Assembly (NCBI RefSeq): GCF_013337285.1
Contig: NZ_SUPW01000002.1
Span: 372,001 to 436,000, forward strand
Length of the DNA: 64,000 nt
Reading direction: 5' to 3'
Source of the DNA: Agrobacterium tumefaciens
GTDB taxonomy: Bacteria > Pseudomonadota > Alphaproteobacteria > Rhizobiales > Rhizobiaceae
The translations under genes were made by a program, and so were the position numbers. The notes under the pieces are model-generated. The model ran no database searches, was not told where the DNA came from, and worked only from the letters and a program-made list of their open reading frames with translations. Shown here piece after piece: positions 40,400 through 49,849 of the stretch (its first letter is position 1; every line of letters begins with the position of its first letter).

Positions 40400-40741
40400 A
40401 TGAGCGGTGAAATTTCCTATGCCGATTTCGAGAAGGTCGATATCCGTGTCGGCACCATCGTCGAGGCCGAACCCTTTCCCGAAGCCCGCAAGCCGGCAAT
40501 CAAGGTGAAAATCGATTTCGGTCCTGACATCGGCATCAAGAAATCTTCCGCGCAAATCACCGTGCATTATACGCCGGAAAGCCTGATCGGCCGGCAGGTG
40601 TTGGGTGTGGTGAATTTTCCGCCGCGCCAGATCGGCCCGTTTCGCTCCGAGGTCCTGACGCTGGGCTTTGCTGACAGCAACGGCGATATCGTGCTTGCTG
40701 CCGTCGAACGGCCGGTGCCGAACGGCGAGAAGATGTGCTGA
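40400..40741 (+). CDS. csaA: tRNA-binding domain protein, CsaA-like
   Basis: This 113-residue OB-fold protein shows the EMAPII-like tRNA-binding fold: [25 protein letters not shown] at the start and [20 protein letters not shown] later. CsaA acts as a dimer, binds tRNA and has chaperone-like effects on secretion in Bacillus. The start at 40400 follows GGGAGCAGGG. It is 28 bases after proC, probably in one operon with ybjN and proC. Confidence 0.9.
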   Translation: MSGEISYADFEKVDIRVGTIVEAEPFPEARKPAIKVKIDFGPDIGIKKSSAQITVHYTPESLIGRQVLGVVNFPPRQIGPFRSEVLTLGFADSNGDIVLAAVERPVPNGEKMC

Positions 40742-40817
40742 GACAGCAGCATGGCCGCTCGATCTCTTAGGTTGAGCACGGTATTCCCGAATTCATGACA
40801 GTTTTCGCTCCGGTGTC

Positions 40818-42197
40818 TTATGCCGGAATTTTAACGATTACCCGCAAACCGCCCATCGGGCTGTCGTCCAGCGATACGTCGCCGCCATGGCCGCGCGCGA
40901 TGTCACGGACGATGGAGAGGCCAAGTCCTGTGCCCGAGGCGTTGAGGTTGCGCGCCTCGTCCAGCCTGAAAAACGGCTTGAAGACATCTTCGCGGGAGGC
41001 CTCCGGAATGCCCGGCCCGTCATCATCGAAGGTCATGATGATGGAGCGCGGCGCCTTGCGGATATCGACATGGAGATTGGTGGCATAACGCTGGGCATTT
41101 TCCGCCAGATTGGCGACGAGGCGGGAAAGGGCGTTCGGTCGCGCGATGATACGGTCGATATTATAAAGCTCGTAGCTGAATTTCTTGCCGTGAAGCTCGA
41201 AATCATGGCCGATCTTCTCCAGAAGTGCGGGAAGCTCCAGCGTGCCGACATCCTCCTCGACATCGGTGCGGGCAAAGGTCAGATAGGCCTCCAGCATCGA
41301 CTGCATGTCCTCGACATCCTTGTCCAGCCCTTCAAGGTCCGGATTGTCGCCCGCCAGAGCCAGTTGCAGCTTGAAGCGCGTGAGGATGGTGCGCAGGTCG
41401 TGGCTGACGCCGTTCAGCATGGCGGTGCGCTGCTCCATCTGCCGCTCGATGCGTTCGCGCATGAGGATGAAGGCGAGACCCGCCCGCCGGACTTCATCTG
41501 CGCCACGGGGAGAATAGGCACTGATCTTCTGGCCGCGGCCGAAATTTTCGGCCGCTTTGGCAAGCGCTTCGATGGGCTTGATCTGCCCGCGCAGGAAGAG
41601 GATCGAAATAGCAATCAGCACCAGCGATGCGCCGACCATCCAGACGAGGAAGATATGGGTATTTGAAGCATAGGCCGCGCTGCGGCTGGTAAAGACGCGC
41701 AGGGTCTTGTCGTCCAGCTGGACGCGGATTTCCACCAGCGAGCCGTTGCCATAGGTATCAATCCAGAATGGCCTGCCGATCTGCTGGCGCAACTGATCGG
41801 CCAGAATTCTGTCGAGGATCGAAAACAGTGGCTCCGGCCTCGGCGCGGGCAGGTCTGCCTTCGGTTCGATATAGACACTGAGATCCAGTCTCTCGCGGGC
41901 AATGCGGATGACGCGCTGGTAGTCATCTTCCTCGGGGTCGGTTTGCAGAAGCTCGATGATCGCGGCAATATCGCGCGTCACGGCGGCAGAAAGACGCTCC
42001 GTCACCAGCTGCCAGTGCCGCTCCATGAAGACGGCGGCGACCACGCCCTGAAGCAGGATCATCGGCAAAATGATGATCAGCAGCGAACGTGTGTAAAGCC
42101 CGGTGGGCAACCAGTGGCGCAGCCCTCTGGCAAACGAACGCCAGGCCTTCGCTATGCCGCTTTTTTTGACCGTATTGAGAAAATCGAGGCTCGCCAT
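40818..42197 (-). CDS. Sensor histidine kinase, EnvZ-like, cognate of the PetR-like regulator
   Basis: This 459-residue kinase has TM1 near residues 25-47, a periplasmic domain of about 130 residues, TM2 near 175-197, HAMP, an H-box NGVSHDLRTILTRFKLQL with the phospho-acceptor His, an N-box LVANLAENAQRYATN, and G-boxes DDGPGI and GTGLGLSIV. It follows an OmpR-type regulator. A TTG at 42230 would overlap the regulator stop (TTGA); ATG 42197 is the conservative start. The signal is unknown. Confidence 0.88.
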   Translation of the reverse strand: MASLDFLNTVKKSGIAKAWRSFARGLRHWLPTGLYTRSLLIIILPMILLQGVVAAVFMERHWQLVTERLSAAVTRDIAAIIELLQTDPEEDDYQRVIRIARERLDLSVYIEPKADLPAPRPEPLFSILDRILADQLRQQIGRPFWIDTYGNGSLVEIRVQLDDKTLRVFTSRSAAYASNTHIFLVWMVGASLVLIAISILFLRGQIKPIEALAKAAENFGRGQKISAYSPRGADEVRRAGLAFILMRERIERQMEQRTAMLNGVSHDLRTILTRFKLQLALAGDNPDLEGLDKDVEDMQSMLEAYLTFARTDVEEDVGTLELPALLEKIGHDFELHGKKFSYELYNIDRIIARPNALSRLVANLAENAQRYATNLHVDIRKAPRSIIMTFDDDGPGIPEASREDVFKPFFRLDEARNLNASGTGLGLSIVRDIARGHGGDVSLDDSPMGGLRVIVKIPA

Positions 42198-42226
42198 GGC
42201 CGTGCGCCCGCCTTTCGTTTGTCCTG

Positions 42227-42940
42227 TCAATCCACGCTCAGCCGGTAGCCGATGCCGCGCACCGTTTGCAGATAGACCGGGTTGGCTGGGTCGTCCTCGA
42301 TCTTGCGGCGAAGACGGTTGATCTGCACGTCAATGGTTCTTTCGCCCACTTCCGATTCCGCCTCAACCAGTTCATGCCGCGGAATGGTGTCGCCGGCGCG
42401 AAGCGCAAAAAGCAGCATGATCTCCTGTTCACGGTCCGTCAGGCGGATCGTTTCGGGGCCGCGGCGCAATTCCTTTTTGGGAATGGAGAAGCTGTAGGGA
42501 CCGAACATGATCTGCTCGATCTTGGGCGTATCGGGCGAAGTGTTGCGCCGCAGGATATTGTTGATGCGCAGGACAAGCTCACGTGGGTCGAAGGGCTTGG
42601 CGAGATAGTCATCAGCGCCTGCCTCCAGCCCCTCGATGCGGGAATCCGCTTCCGAGCGGGCGGTCAGCAGAATGACCGGCACGGATTTGTCTTCGTTCAG
42701 CGAGCGGGTGAGCGAAAGTCCGTTTTCTCCCGGCATCATCACGTCGAGGATGAGCAGGTCGAAACGGATGCCGATCATTTTGCGGCGCGCTTCGGCGGCA
42801 TCCGCAGCGACGGAAATTCGGTATCCCTTCTCACCCAGAAAGCGCTGGAGAAGGTTGCGAATGCGGGCATCGTCATCGACGATCAGGAGGTGGGCGGCGT
42901 CGTCATCCGCCGGCGGGCGTTTTGTCGTTGCTGTCGCCAT
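42227..42940 (-). CDS. petR: OmpR-family response regulator, PetR-like
   Basis: This 237-residue regulator has a receiver domain with acidic pocket VDDD, phospho-acceptor LLILDVMMPGENG, LLTAR and the Lys of AKPFDP, then a winged-helix output domain (ERTIDVQINRLRRKIEDDPANPVYLQTVRGIGYRL). A MarR-family gene lies just upstream, the order of petP-petR in Rhodobacter, where petR is needed for bc1-complex synthesis. The bc1 operon is about 32 kb away here, so the name is an inference from pair order. A histidine kinase gene follows closely. Confidence 0.8.
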   Translation of the reverse strand: MATATTKRPPADDDAAHLLIVDDDARIRNLLQRFLGEKGYRISVAADAAEARRKMIGIRFDLLILDVMMPGENGLSLTRSLNEDKSVPVILLTARSEADSRIEGLEAGADDYLAKPFDPRELVLRINNILRRNTSPDTPKIEQIMFGPYSFSIPKKELRRGPETIRLTDREQEIMLLFALRAGDTIPRHELVEAESEVGERTIDVQINRLRRKIEDDPANPVYLQTVRGIGYRLSVD

Positions 42941-42942
42941 TG

Positions 42943-43470
42943 TCAGTCACTTTCGCCGGTTGCCGGGCTGCGCATTTGCGCCAGGAATTTTCGCACGCAG
43001 GCGCGGGCATCGGGGCCAAGTCCCTCCAGCGCACGATCGATACGCCGCGATTGTGGTTCGCTCAGGGCCAGCGCCAGTTCGCGTCCCGTCAGTGTCGGAT
43101 AAAGCCGGCGCTGGCGGCGGTCTTCGGGGCCGGCCATCTGGCGGATATAACCGTCGTCGATCAGTTGCTTGAGGACGCGGGCAAGGCTCTGTTTGGTGAT
43201 CTGCAGGGTATCAAGCAAATCCGCCACCGTCATGCCCGGCTGCCGGCTGACGAAATAGACTACCCGGTGATGCGCCCGTCCATATTCCAGTTTCGACAGG
43301 ATAACATCGGGATCGGAGACGAAATCGCGATAGGCGAAAAACAGCGCCTCGATTATATCGAAGTCGATCTTGCCGTCGTCAACCTTCGGGAGTGCCGGTA
43401 TTTGTCTCGCGGCGGCGGTTTTGAGCGATTGCGGTGGCACTGCGGTTCCTTCATATCCTGCGGCTGACAT
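42943..43470 (-). CDS. petP: MarR-family regulator, PetP-like
   Basis: This 176-residue protein has a MarR winged helix (RQPGMTVADLLDTLQITKQSLARVLKQLIDDGYIRQMAGPEDRRQRRLYPTLTGRE region). The stretch FVSDPDVILSKLEYGRAHHRVVYF precedes it. It lies two bases before the petR-like gene on the same strand. Starts at 43470 and 43539 are in frame; neither has a good ribosome site, and I prefer the shorter. Confidence 0.78.
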   Translation of the reverse strand: MSAAGYEGTAVPPQSLKTAAARQIPALPKVDDGKIDFDIIEALFFAYRDFVSDPDVILSKLEYGRAHHRVVYFVSRQPGMTVADLLDTLQITKQSLARVLKQLIDDGYIRQMAGPEDRRQRRLYPTLTGRELALALSEPQSRRIDRALEGLGPDARACVRKFLAQMRSPATGESD

Positions 43471-43614
43471 ACGTCGATGCGCCAATATTCTGTAAACATA
43501 GCCGAAAATGCGTCCGCTCGGGAGAATGCCGCCGATCATTTTCTGTTGCGGTGGATAATATGCTGCGGGTGCGGGTGCAACTGGAATCCTGAGTGGCCTT
43601 TACCGGAAATAGAA

Positions 43615-43639
43615 AAGAGCGCGGGAAGTCCGCGCTCTT
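43615..43639 (-). terminator. Terminator of the SH3-domain gene
   Basis: On the minus strand AAGAGCGCGG pairs with CCGCGCTCTT around a short loop, followed by TTCTATTT. It lies 31 bases after the stop of the SH3 gene and before the petP-like gene. Confidence 0.8.
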
Positions 43640-43669
43640 CAGTTGTTCCATACCATTCAGCCAATGGGT

Positions 43670-44275
43670 CTACTGATAAACGTAGACGATCCGGTGCGTT
43701 GATGGCTCGACCAGAACCGGCACGTCGTTCACCCGGACATAACGATACTGATAGTCGGGGACTTCAACGAGACGGGTATCGGACGGCAGAGTTGTGCCGA
43801 CGACCACATCGCCATCGAAGGTAACTGTGTCCCCAGGATGCTCGTCCATATAGGTGATAACCGCTTCGGGCGGGGTGATGTCGACGTCGCCCACGCGGCC
43901 GAGGTTCGGGTCGCCGGGATTGGGTTCAGCCTGCACGCTTGAGGTCTTTTCATACGTCACGACAGGCACGCTGAGTTCCGTGCGGCGGTCTTCGAGAATG
44001 ACGGGAGAACCCTCATACATCACATTCAGATAATCGGCATGCGCCCAACCGCGCAGGCCATTGACCTCGATACGGCACCAGCTGCTGCCATCCATGCAGC
44101 CGTCCAGCACTGCGCTGCTGCCACGGGTGGCCAGACCCAGTTCGGGATAGTCTTCGCCGGGGCCGGAGCGAACGGAAATGTCCGATGCGGTGGTGGCGAC
44201 CATGGCGGCGTTTGCATAACCGGCCATCAGGGCGAAAGCGCCGCCAGCCATGAGCATTTTAAGCGTCTTGTCCAT
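43670..44275 (-). CDS. Secreted SH3-domain protein with DUF1236-like C-terminus
   Basis: This 201-residue protein has a signal peptide ending near AGYANA, then a bacterial SH3 domain (ISVRSGPGEDYPELG, GWAHADYL), a linker, and a C-terminal block YRYVRVNDVPVLVEPSTHRIVYVYQ that looks like DUF1236. This combination is frequent in rhizobia and is probably periplasmic, perhaps binding cell wall. The start at 44275 follows AAAAGGAG at eight bases. No partner gene is evident. Confidence 0.85.
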   Translation of the reverse strand: MDKTLKMLMAGGAFALMAGYANAAMVATTASDISVRSGPGEDYPELGLATRGSSAVLDGCMDGSSWCRIEVNGLRGWAHADYLNVMYEGSPVILEDRRTELSVPVVTYEKTSSVQAEPNPGDPNLGRVGDVDITPPEAVITYMDEHPGDTVTFDGDVVVGTTLPSDTRLVEVPDYQYRYVRVNDVPVLVEPSTHRIVYVYQ

Positions 44276-44508
44276 GTGTCTCACTCCTTTTAAGACTGGA
44301 GCTACAACGTCGCAGCCACCCGGGCGTTCCACATTTTTCGACGGCTATTGCCGTTTTTGGCCAGGGGTTAATCGCTATCTAATTGAATTTTATTGTGATT
44401 TTCAAGGTCAGTCTGACAGCGGAAAAGCCGTATCTTTTCTCCGCCATTGTGCTGGAACCGGTCGCGGTCTATAGGAAGCGGGATTTGTCGGACAAGGAGA
44501 TACGGGAT

Positions 44509-45153
44509 ATGGGAAAGTTGCAGGCGGGCATTATTCCGGTCACGCCGTTCGAGCAGAACTGCACCATCCTCTTCGATGAGGACACCAAGGAGGGTGTTGT
44601 CGTTGATCCCGGCGGCGATGTGGACGTCATCCTCCAGGTCGTCGCTGAAAACGGCATCACGCTCAAGGAAATCTGGCTGACGCACGGGCATCTCGACCAT
44701 GCCGGCGGTGCCGAGGAATTGCGTGCGAAACTCTCGCTGTCGGTCATCGGTCCGCATGAGGACGACCGGCCGTTGCTTGAGAGGATCGAGACGCAGGCCG
44801 AGAAATATGGCATCACCGGTCTTCAGAACGTCGTGCCGGACAAATGGCTGAAAGACGGCGACAGGGTATCCTTCGGGGGCCATGTCTTTGAGGTCTATCA
44901 TTGCCCGGGCCATGCGCCTGGTCATGTCATCTATTATAATCGCGAGCAGCAATTCGCCCATGTTGGTGACGTGCTGTTTGCTGGGTCGGTGGGGCGGACC
45001 GATCTGCCCGGCGGAAACCATGAGCAATTGATGGCGTCCATTCGCGACAAGCTTTTGCCGCTCGGCGACGATGTCGGGTTCATCTGCGGGCATGGCCCGG
45101 GCGGGCGGCTGGGCGATGAACGCCGCAACAATCCCTATCTTCAGGGGCTCTGA
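44509..45153 (+). CDS. MBL-fold metallo-hydrolase, glyoxalase II-like
   Basis: This 214-residue enzyme has the dinuclear-metal motif THGHLDHAGG near residues 61-70, HCPGHAPGH, HVGDVLFAGSVGRTDLPGG, and a final HGPGGRLGDERRNNPYL. It resembles the small glyoxalase II-type hydrolases of the YcbL group, which cleave thioesters such as S-lactoylglutathione. The start at 44509 follows AAGGAG. The frame is open 42 codons upstream without support. It is convergent with the csp gene. Confidence 0.88.
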   Translation: MGKLQAGIIPVTPFEQNCTILFDEDTKEGVVVDPGGDVDVILQVVAENGITLKEIWLTHGHLDHAGGAEELRAKLSLSVIGPHEDDRPLLERIETQAEKYGITGLQNVVPDKWLKDGDRVSFGGHVFEVYHCPGHAPGHVIYYNREQQFAHVGDVLFAGSVGRTDLPGGNHEQLMASIRDKLLPLGDDVGFICGHGPGGRLGDERRNNPYLQGL

Positions 45154-45183
45154 GTGCCTTATGTATGGTGCGTGGGGCAGGCA

Positions 45184-45209
45184 TAAAAAAACCCGGCATT
45201 CCTGCCGGG
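45184..45209 (-). terminator. Terminator of the cold-shock gene
   Basis: CCCGGCA (45192-45198) pairs with TGCCGGG (45203-45209). On the minus strand a run of T follows (A-run 45184-45191 on +). It lies about 30 bases after the csp stop codon. Confidence 0.85.
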
Positions 45210-45240
45210 CTTCAACTAGAAAAGAAAGCCGTTTTTAGGG

Positions 45241-45456
45241 TCAGCCAGCAATCTGCAGATTGACTGCCTTCGGGCCCTTGCCGCGACGATCCGGTTCCGT
45301 GTCGAAGCTCACTTTCTGATTTTCTGAAAGTCCGGACAGGCCGGAAGCCTGTACAGCAGAGATGTGAACAAAGATATCAGCGCCACCATTGTCTGGCTTG
45401 ATGAAGCCGAAGCCTTTGTCTGTATTGAAGAATTTTACGGTGCCAGTTTCGGCCAT
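45241..45456 (-). CDS. Cold-shock domain protein
   Basis: This 71-residue OB-fold protein has RNP1 KGFGFIKP and RNP2 IFVHISAV, the nucleic-acid-binding motifs of the CspA family. It begins MAETGTVKFFNTDKG. Such proteins melt RNA structure and can be cold-induced or constitutive. AAAAGGACCT lies before the ATG; that same ribosome site is complementary to a segment about 90 bases upstream in the leader, described separately. A terminator follows. Confidence 0.95.
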   Translation of the reverse strand: MAETGTVKFFNTDKGFGFIKPDNGGADIFVHISAVQASGLSGLSENQKVSFDTEPDRRGKGPKAVNLQIAG

Positions 45457-45461
45457 GCATC

Positions 45462-45562
45462 AGGTCCTTTTCGCTCTGCCCGCGTTCAGCTACAGGCAGC
45501 ATTACAGTTTTGCCCCGCGAGGGCGTTGGCAGGCAGCTCTTGACTATTGAGAAAAAGGACCT
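45462..45562 (-). promoter_or_regulatory. Leader inverted repeat that can mask the csp ribosome-binding site
   Basis: In the minus-strand transcript, AGGTCCTTTT (45562-45553) is the perfect complement of AAAAGGACCT (45471-45462), which contains the csp Shine-Dalgarno. The pair is ten bases, eleven with a G-U. The loop is about 80 bases. If both are in the mRNA, the ribosome site can be hidden. The transcript start is not known. Confidence 0.5.
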
Positions 45563-45903
45563 TCACAGCGGGAAGTAATGGCGTTCTCATCCAACGTTTT
45601 TCGTCCCACCGCCCGAGGTTTATAGCGTCCCCAGTGCGCAAATTTTATAGGCCTTCCCATGCTCGCAAATTGCCCGAACCGCAGTAGATTGATGCGTTTA
45701 TGGAAAATTGGCAAGCAAAAGTTTTCACGGGCTTTTTGTCAGATAAAAAACCTGCGGTAGAATTATAGCGTGTAATCGCACATTTTTTTCGCATAAGTGA
45801 TACTTGATGAAATAATTGCCGGTTGGTACGGGTGTTCCCGGCAAAAAATTGGATGCCGAAACGCGTTTTTTCCGCCGAGTGAGAAAAAACGGTTCTTTTT
45901 GCG
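45563..45903. other. Gene-free region between csp and the DMT exporter
   Basis: The region probably holds the csp promoter (A/T-rich TATAAA-like elements on the minus strand near 45620-45655). A 89-codon minus-strand frame at 45725-45994 overlaps the exporter's 3' end and has no support. Confidence 0.45.
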
Positions 45904-46806
45904 TCAGGCAGTTCCAGCCACGGTTTTTTGCCGCTTTCGCGTCAGTTCCGGTACCAGTTCCACGATCAATATGGCGATGAATATGATCAGGCATCCGACA
46001 TAACCGGCACTGGAAATGGCCTCATTCAGGAAAAGCGAGGCCATCAAAGCGCCGAAAAGCGCCTCCGAGGACAGGAATATCGCCGCCTGCGGCGCCGTGG
46101 TGTAACGCTGGCCGATGACCTGCAAGACGAAGGCGAGGCCGGAGGAAACGAGGCCGACATAGAGGATTTCCGCCAGCGACGCCTCGATGGCCGCCAGGCT
46201 GATCGGTTCGAAGACGATGCCGATCATGCAACTCAGGAGAGCGCAAACCGCAAATTGTGTGCAGGAGAGCGCCAGTGGTCGTCCGCTCTCGGAGACGAAG
46301 CGTCCCGCCAGCGTGATCTGAATCGCCCAGAAGAAGGCGCAGATGATGCTGAGAATATCGCCCCGGGTCAGTGTCTCGAACGCGCCGCCAGACAGAAGGA
46401 AGATGCCGCCAAGCATCATCAGGGCGCAGGGCCAGACGACCCAATGGGGATGACGCCGGTAAAGGACGACGGCGATCACGGGTACGAAAATGACGTAAAG
46501 CCCGGTCAGGAAGGCGGAATTGGTAACGGTCGTCGTTAAAAGCCCGACCTGCTGGGTGGTGGCGCCGCCGAATAGCGCCAGACCCACGAGGATGTAGCTA
46601 CCGATTTCCCTACGGCGCGGCGGTGATTTTTTCGACCGGGTTTCCATCATGGCAAAGGGCAGCACGGCGATTGCGGCGATGGCGAAACGCAGGCCGACAA
46701 ACCAGAACGGACCAATGGAGGCCATGGCGGAGGATTGGGCGACGAAACCGCCTCCCCAGATCGCTGCGGCGAGCAAAAGCAGCATATTGGCCTGAATACG
46801 CGTCAT
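45904..46806 (-). CDS. EamA/DMT-family metabolite exporter
   Basis: This 300-residue inner-membrane protein has ten predicted helices in two EamA repeats, starting LLLLAAAIWGGGFVAQ and repeating at ILSIICAFFWAIQITLAGRF. Members export amino acids, drugs or other metabolites; the substrate is unknown. ATG 46806 gives the usual short N-terminus; the upstream extension to 46929 is not typical. The C-terminus ends in a basic tail (ELTRKRQKTVAG). Confidence 0.88.
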   Translation of the reverse strand: MTRIQANMLLLLAAAIWGGGFVAQSSAMASIGPFWFVGLRFAIAAIAVLPFAMMETRSKKSPPRRREIGSYILVGLALFGGATTQQVGLLTTTVTNSAFLTGLYVIFVPVIAVVLYRRHPHWVVWPCALMMLGGIFLLSGGAFETLTRGDILSIICAFFWAIQITLAGRFVSESGRPLALSCTQFAVCALLSCMIGIVFEPISLAAIEASLAEILYVGLVSSGLAFVLQVIGQRYTTAPQAAIFLSSEALFGALMASLFLNEAISSAGYVGCLIIFIAILIVELVPELTRKRQKTVAGTA

Positions 46807-46987
46807 GATTGGCACCAGCACACAAGGGGCCGGAAGATCATTCAATCGGCCTTGGCAATTCGGGGATTTTTTGAAATGTCGATCAGACGGTTTCCCGGGT
46901 GCTTTAGCAGTAACCTGCCGGTGCCGCAAGCCGGCGGAAGGCGGTCACTCTCACAGGCGCGACTGCCACGGCTTTTGGAGCCCCGGC

Positions 46988-47296
46988 TTATTTGTAGCGG
47001 CGGGCTTCGTCCTTGAGGCTCCGCCGGGTAAGCGTCAGGCCGCCGATGCCGAGGCCGATGAAGGCCGCCGCCGACAGGATGATGAGCAGGACATGGGGAC
47101 CGGCCTGCGACGTGGCCGCTTGCGGGATCGAGGCAGTTTGCAATGTATCGACGGCTTGGGCCGCCGCATTGGCGGATGTCGCGATACCCGCAGCCATGGT
47201 GACGATGACAAGAAAAGCAGCCGCCGCCATCCAGAGGGAAAACAGCGTTCTCTGCGCCCTTAACCTTTCAACGGAAGTCCGGTCGTTGGTAAACAT
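46988..47296 (-). CDS. Small membrane protein of unknown function
   Basis: This 102-residue protein has two hydrophobic helices, LWMAAAAFLVIVTMAAGIAT and VLLIILSAAAFIGLGIGGLTL, joined by an Ala/Thr/Gln-rich loop of about 30 residues, and a basic tail (TRRSLKDEARRYK). The start at 47296 follows AGAGG; the frame is open to 47407 without a site. I recognise no family. Confidence 0.65.
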   Translation of the reverse strand: MFTNDRTSVERLRAQRTLFSLWMAAAAFLVIVTMAAGIATSANAAAQAVDTLQTASIPQAATSQAGPHVLLIILSAAAFIGLGIGGLTLTRRSLKDEARRYK

Positions 47297-47441
47297 GGCG
47301 ATTGCCTCTTGTCCCTGTCCATGAACGATAAAAGAGGCTTCGAAATGGACGGCTTGGAGACCGAATTCTGGCGTTCCGCGGTATTTATTGCGGCAATATT
47401 GTGGCAAACGGGATTACAGGGGGTGCCTGCCGCAGATAACC

Positions 47442-48371
47442 TCAGAGGCCGCGTTTTCCGAAGGTGCGGGTCGGGCGCTGTGGATGCGGCTCAGTCGGGC
47501 GCTCTTCACGGAAAAATGGCGGCATCGTGCCGTTCCGGTCCGTCCGCGGCGCAGTGTTGAAATAGGCGCTGCCGAGTTCGGGAAAACGTGCGTCGAAACT
47601 TGTAGGTGCGAGTTCCGGCTTGGCGAGAGCATAACCCTGCATCAGCAGGACGCCGAGATCTTCACACAGATCGACCTGCCAGGCGCTCTCCAGCCCTTCG
47701 AATACCGGCTCTATTCCATCGTCGCGAAACTGGCTGACGATGACGCGCAGGAGGGCGGCGCCGGCTGAATTCTGCATGAAATCACGCACCCAGCCCGCTT
47801 CGAATTTCACATAATCGGGCTTGATGAGTTTTACCCGGTCGATGTCGGAATCGCCTGCACCGTAATCGTCCAGCGCCACGCGAAAGCCGATGTCGTGCAT
47901 GTGGTAGGCGAAGTCTGCGACCATCTGCGTGTCGGAGGCTTTTTTCTCGGAGATTTCGCAGACGATGCGGTCTGCCGTCATGCCGGCTTCGTGGGCGGTA
48001 AGCCGCATGCGCTCCACTTCCTGCCGCATCTTGGCGGGGGTCTGGAACAGGCCCGGATGGAAGTTGACGAAGATGCGGGCGCGGGAACGGTTGAGCCTGC
48101 CGGTATTGAGAATGTGGATCGTGCGCAGGATGCTGTCGATATTCTCGATATCGTCAGGCTCCACCAGCGAGAAGAACTCGCCTGGCGTCACCGGTTCGCC
48201 ATTGCGATGGGGCCGTACCAGACCTTCGAAGGAATCGATGTCGAGCGCGCCGCTCGTCGTTCGGCGAAAGATCGGCTGCAGGGCCGATTTCAGGTTGAAT
48301 GTTTGGTAGGCCGTGGACCATGTGCCATCGACCTCGCGGACAAGACTGGAAAAGATGCTTTTGGGCGCCAT
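47442..48371 (-). CDS. Stand-alone EAL-domain protein (c-di-GMP phosphodiesterase-like)
   Basis: This 309-residue cytoplasmic protein consists of one EAL domain at about residues 25-265 and a Pro/Arg-rich tail. The signature reads FEGLVRP (EGL, not EAL). The other metal and catalytic blocks are close to consensus: VNFHPG, CEISEKK, DDYGAGDSD, VKFEAGW, FEGLE. So activity is possible but not assured. There is no GGDEF or sensor domain. It may be a degenerate c-di-GMP receptor. Confidence 0.85.
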   Translation of the reverse strand: MAPKSIFSSLVREVDGTWSTAYQTFNLKSALQPIFRRTTSGALDIDSFEGLVRPHRNGEPVTPGEFFSLVEPDDIENIDSILRTIHILNTGRLNRSRARIFVNFHPGLFQTPAKMRQEVERMRLTAHEAGMTADRIVCEISEKKASDTQMVADFAYHMHDIGFRVALDDYGAGDSDIDRVKLIKPDYVKFEAGWVRDFMQNSAGAALLRVIVSQFRDDGIEPVFEGLESAWQVDLCEDLGVLLMQGYALAKPELAPTSFDARFPELGSAYFNTAPRTDRNGTMPPFFREERPTEPHPQRPTRTFGKRGL

Positions 48372-48443
48372 TTTTCAACCAGCTATAGAGACACGACCCC
48401 TAGGCTCGCGAATGTAGCGTATCAAGCGTTACTTCCGGGTTAA

Positions 48444-49796
<1,353 letters not shown>

Positions 49797-49820
49797 TCGG
49801 TTGATACAGTCTTGAAGGAA

Positions 49821-49846
49821 GCCCGGCAGCAATGCCGGGCTTTTTT
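49821..49846. terminator. Terminator after aatA
   Basis: GCCCGGCA (49821-49828) pairs with TGCCGGGC (49833-49840), followed by TTTTTTCG. The convergent antiporter stop lies only four bases beyond. Confidence 0.88.
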
Positions 49847-49849
49847 CGT

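Noticed and set aside
45725-45994. 89-codon minus-strand ORF
   Set aside because: It overlaps the 3' end of the DMT exporter and has neither ribosome site nor recognisable pattern.
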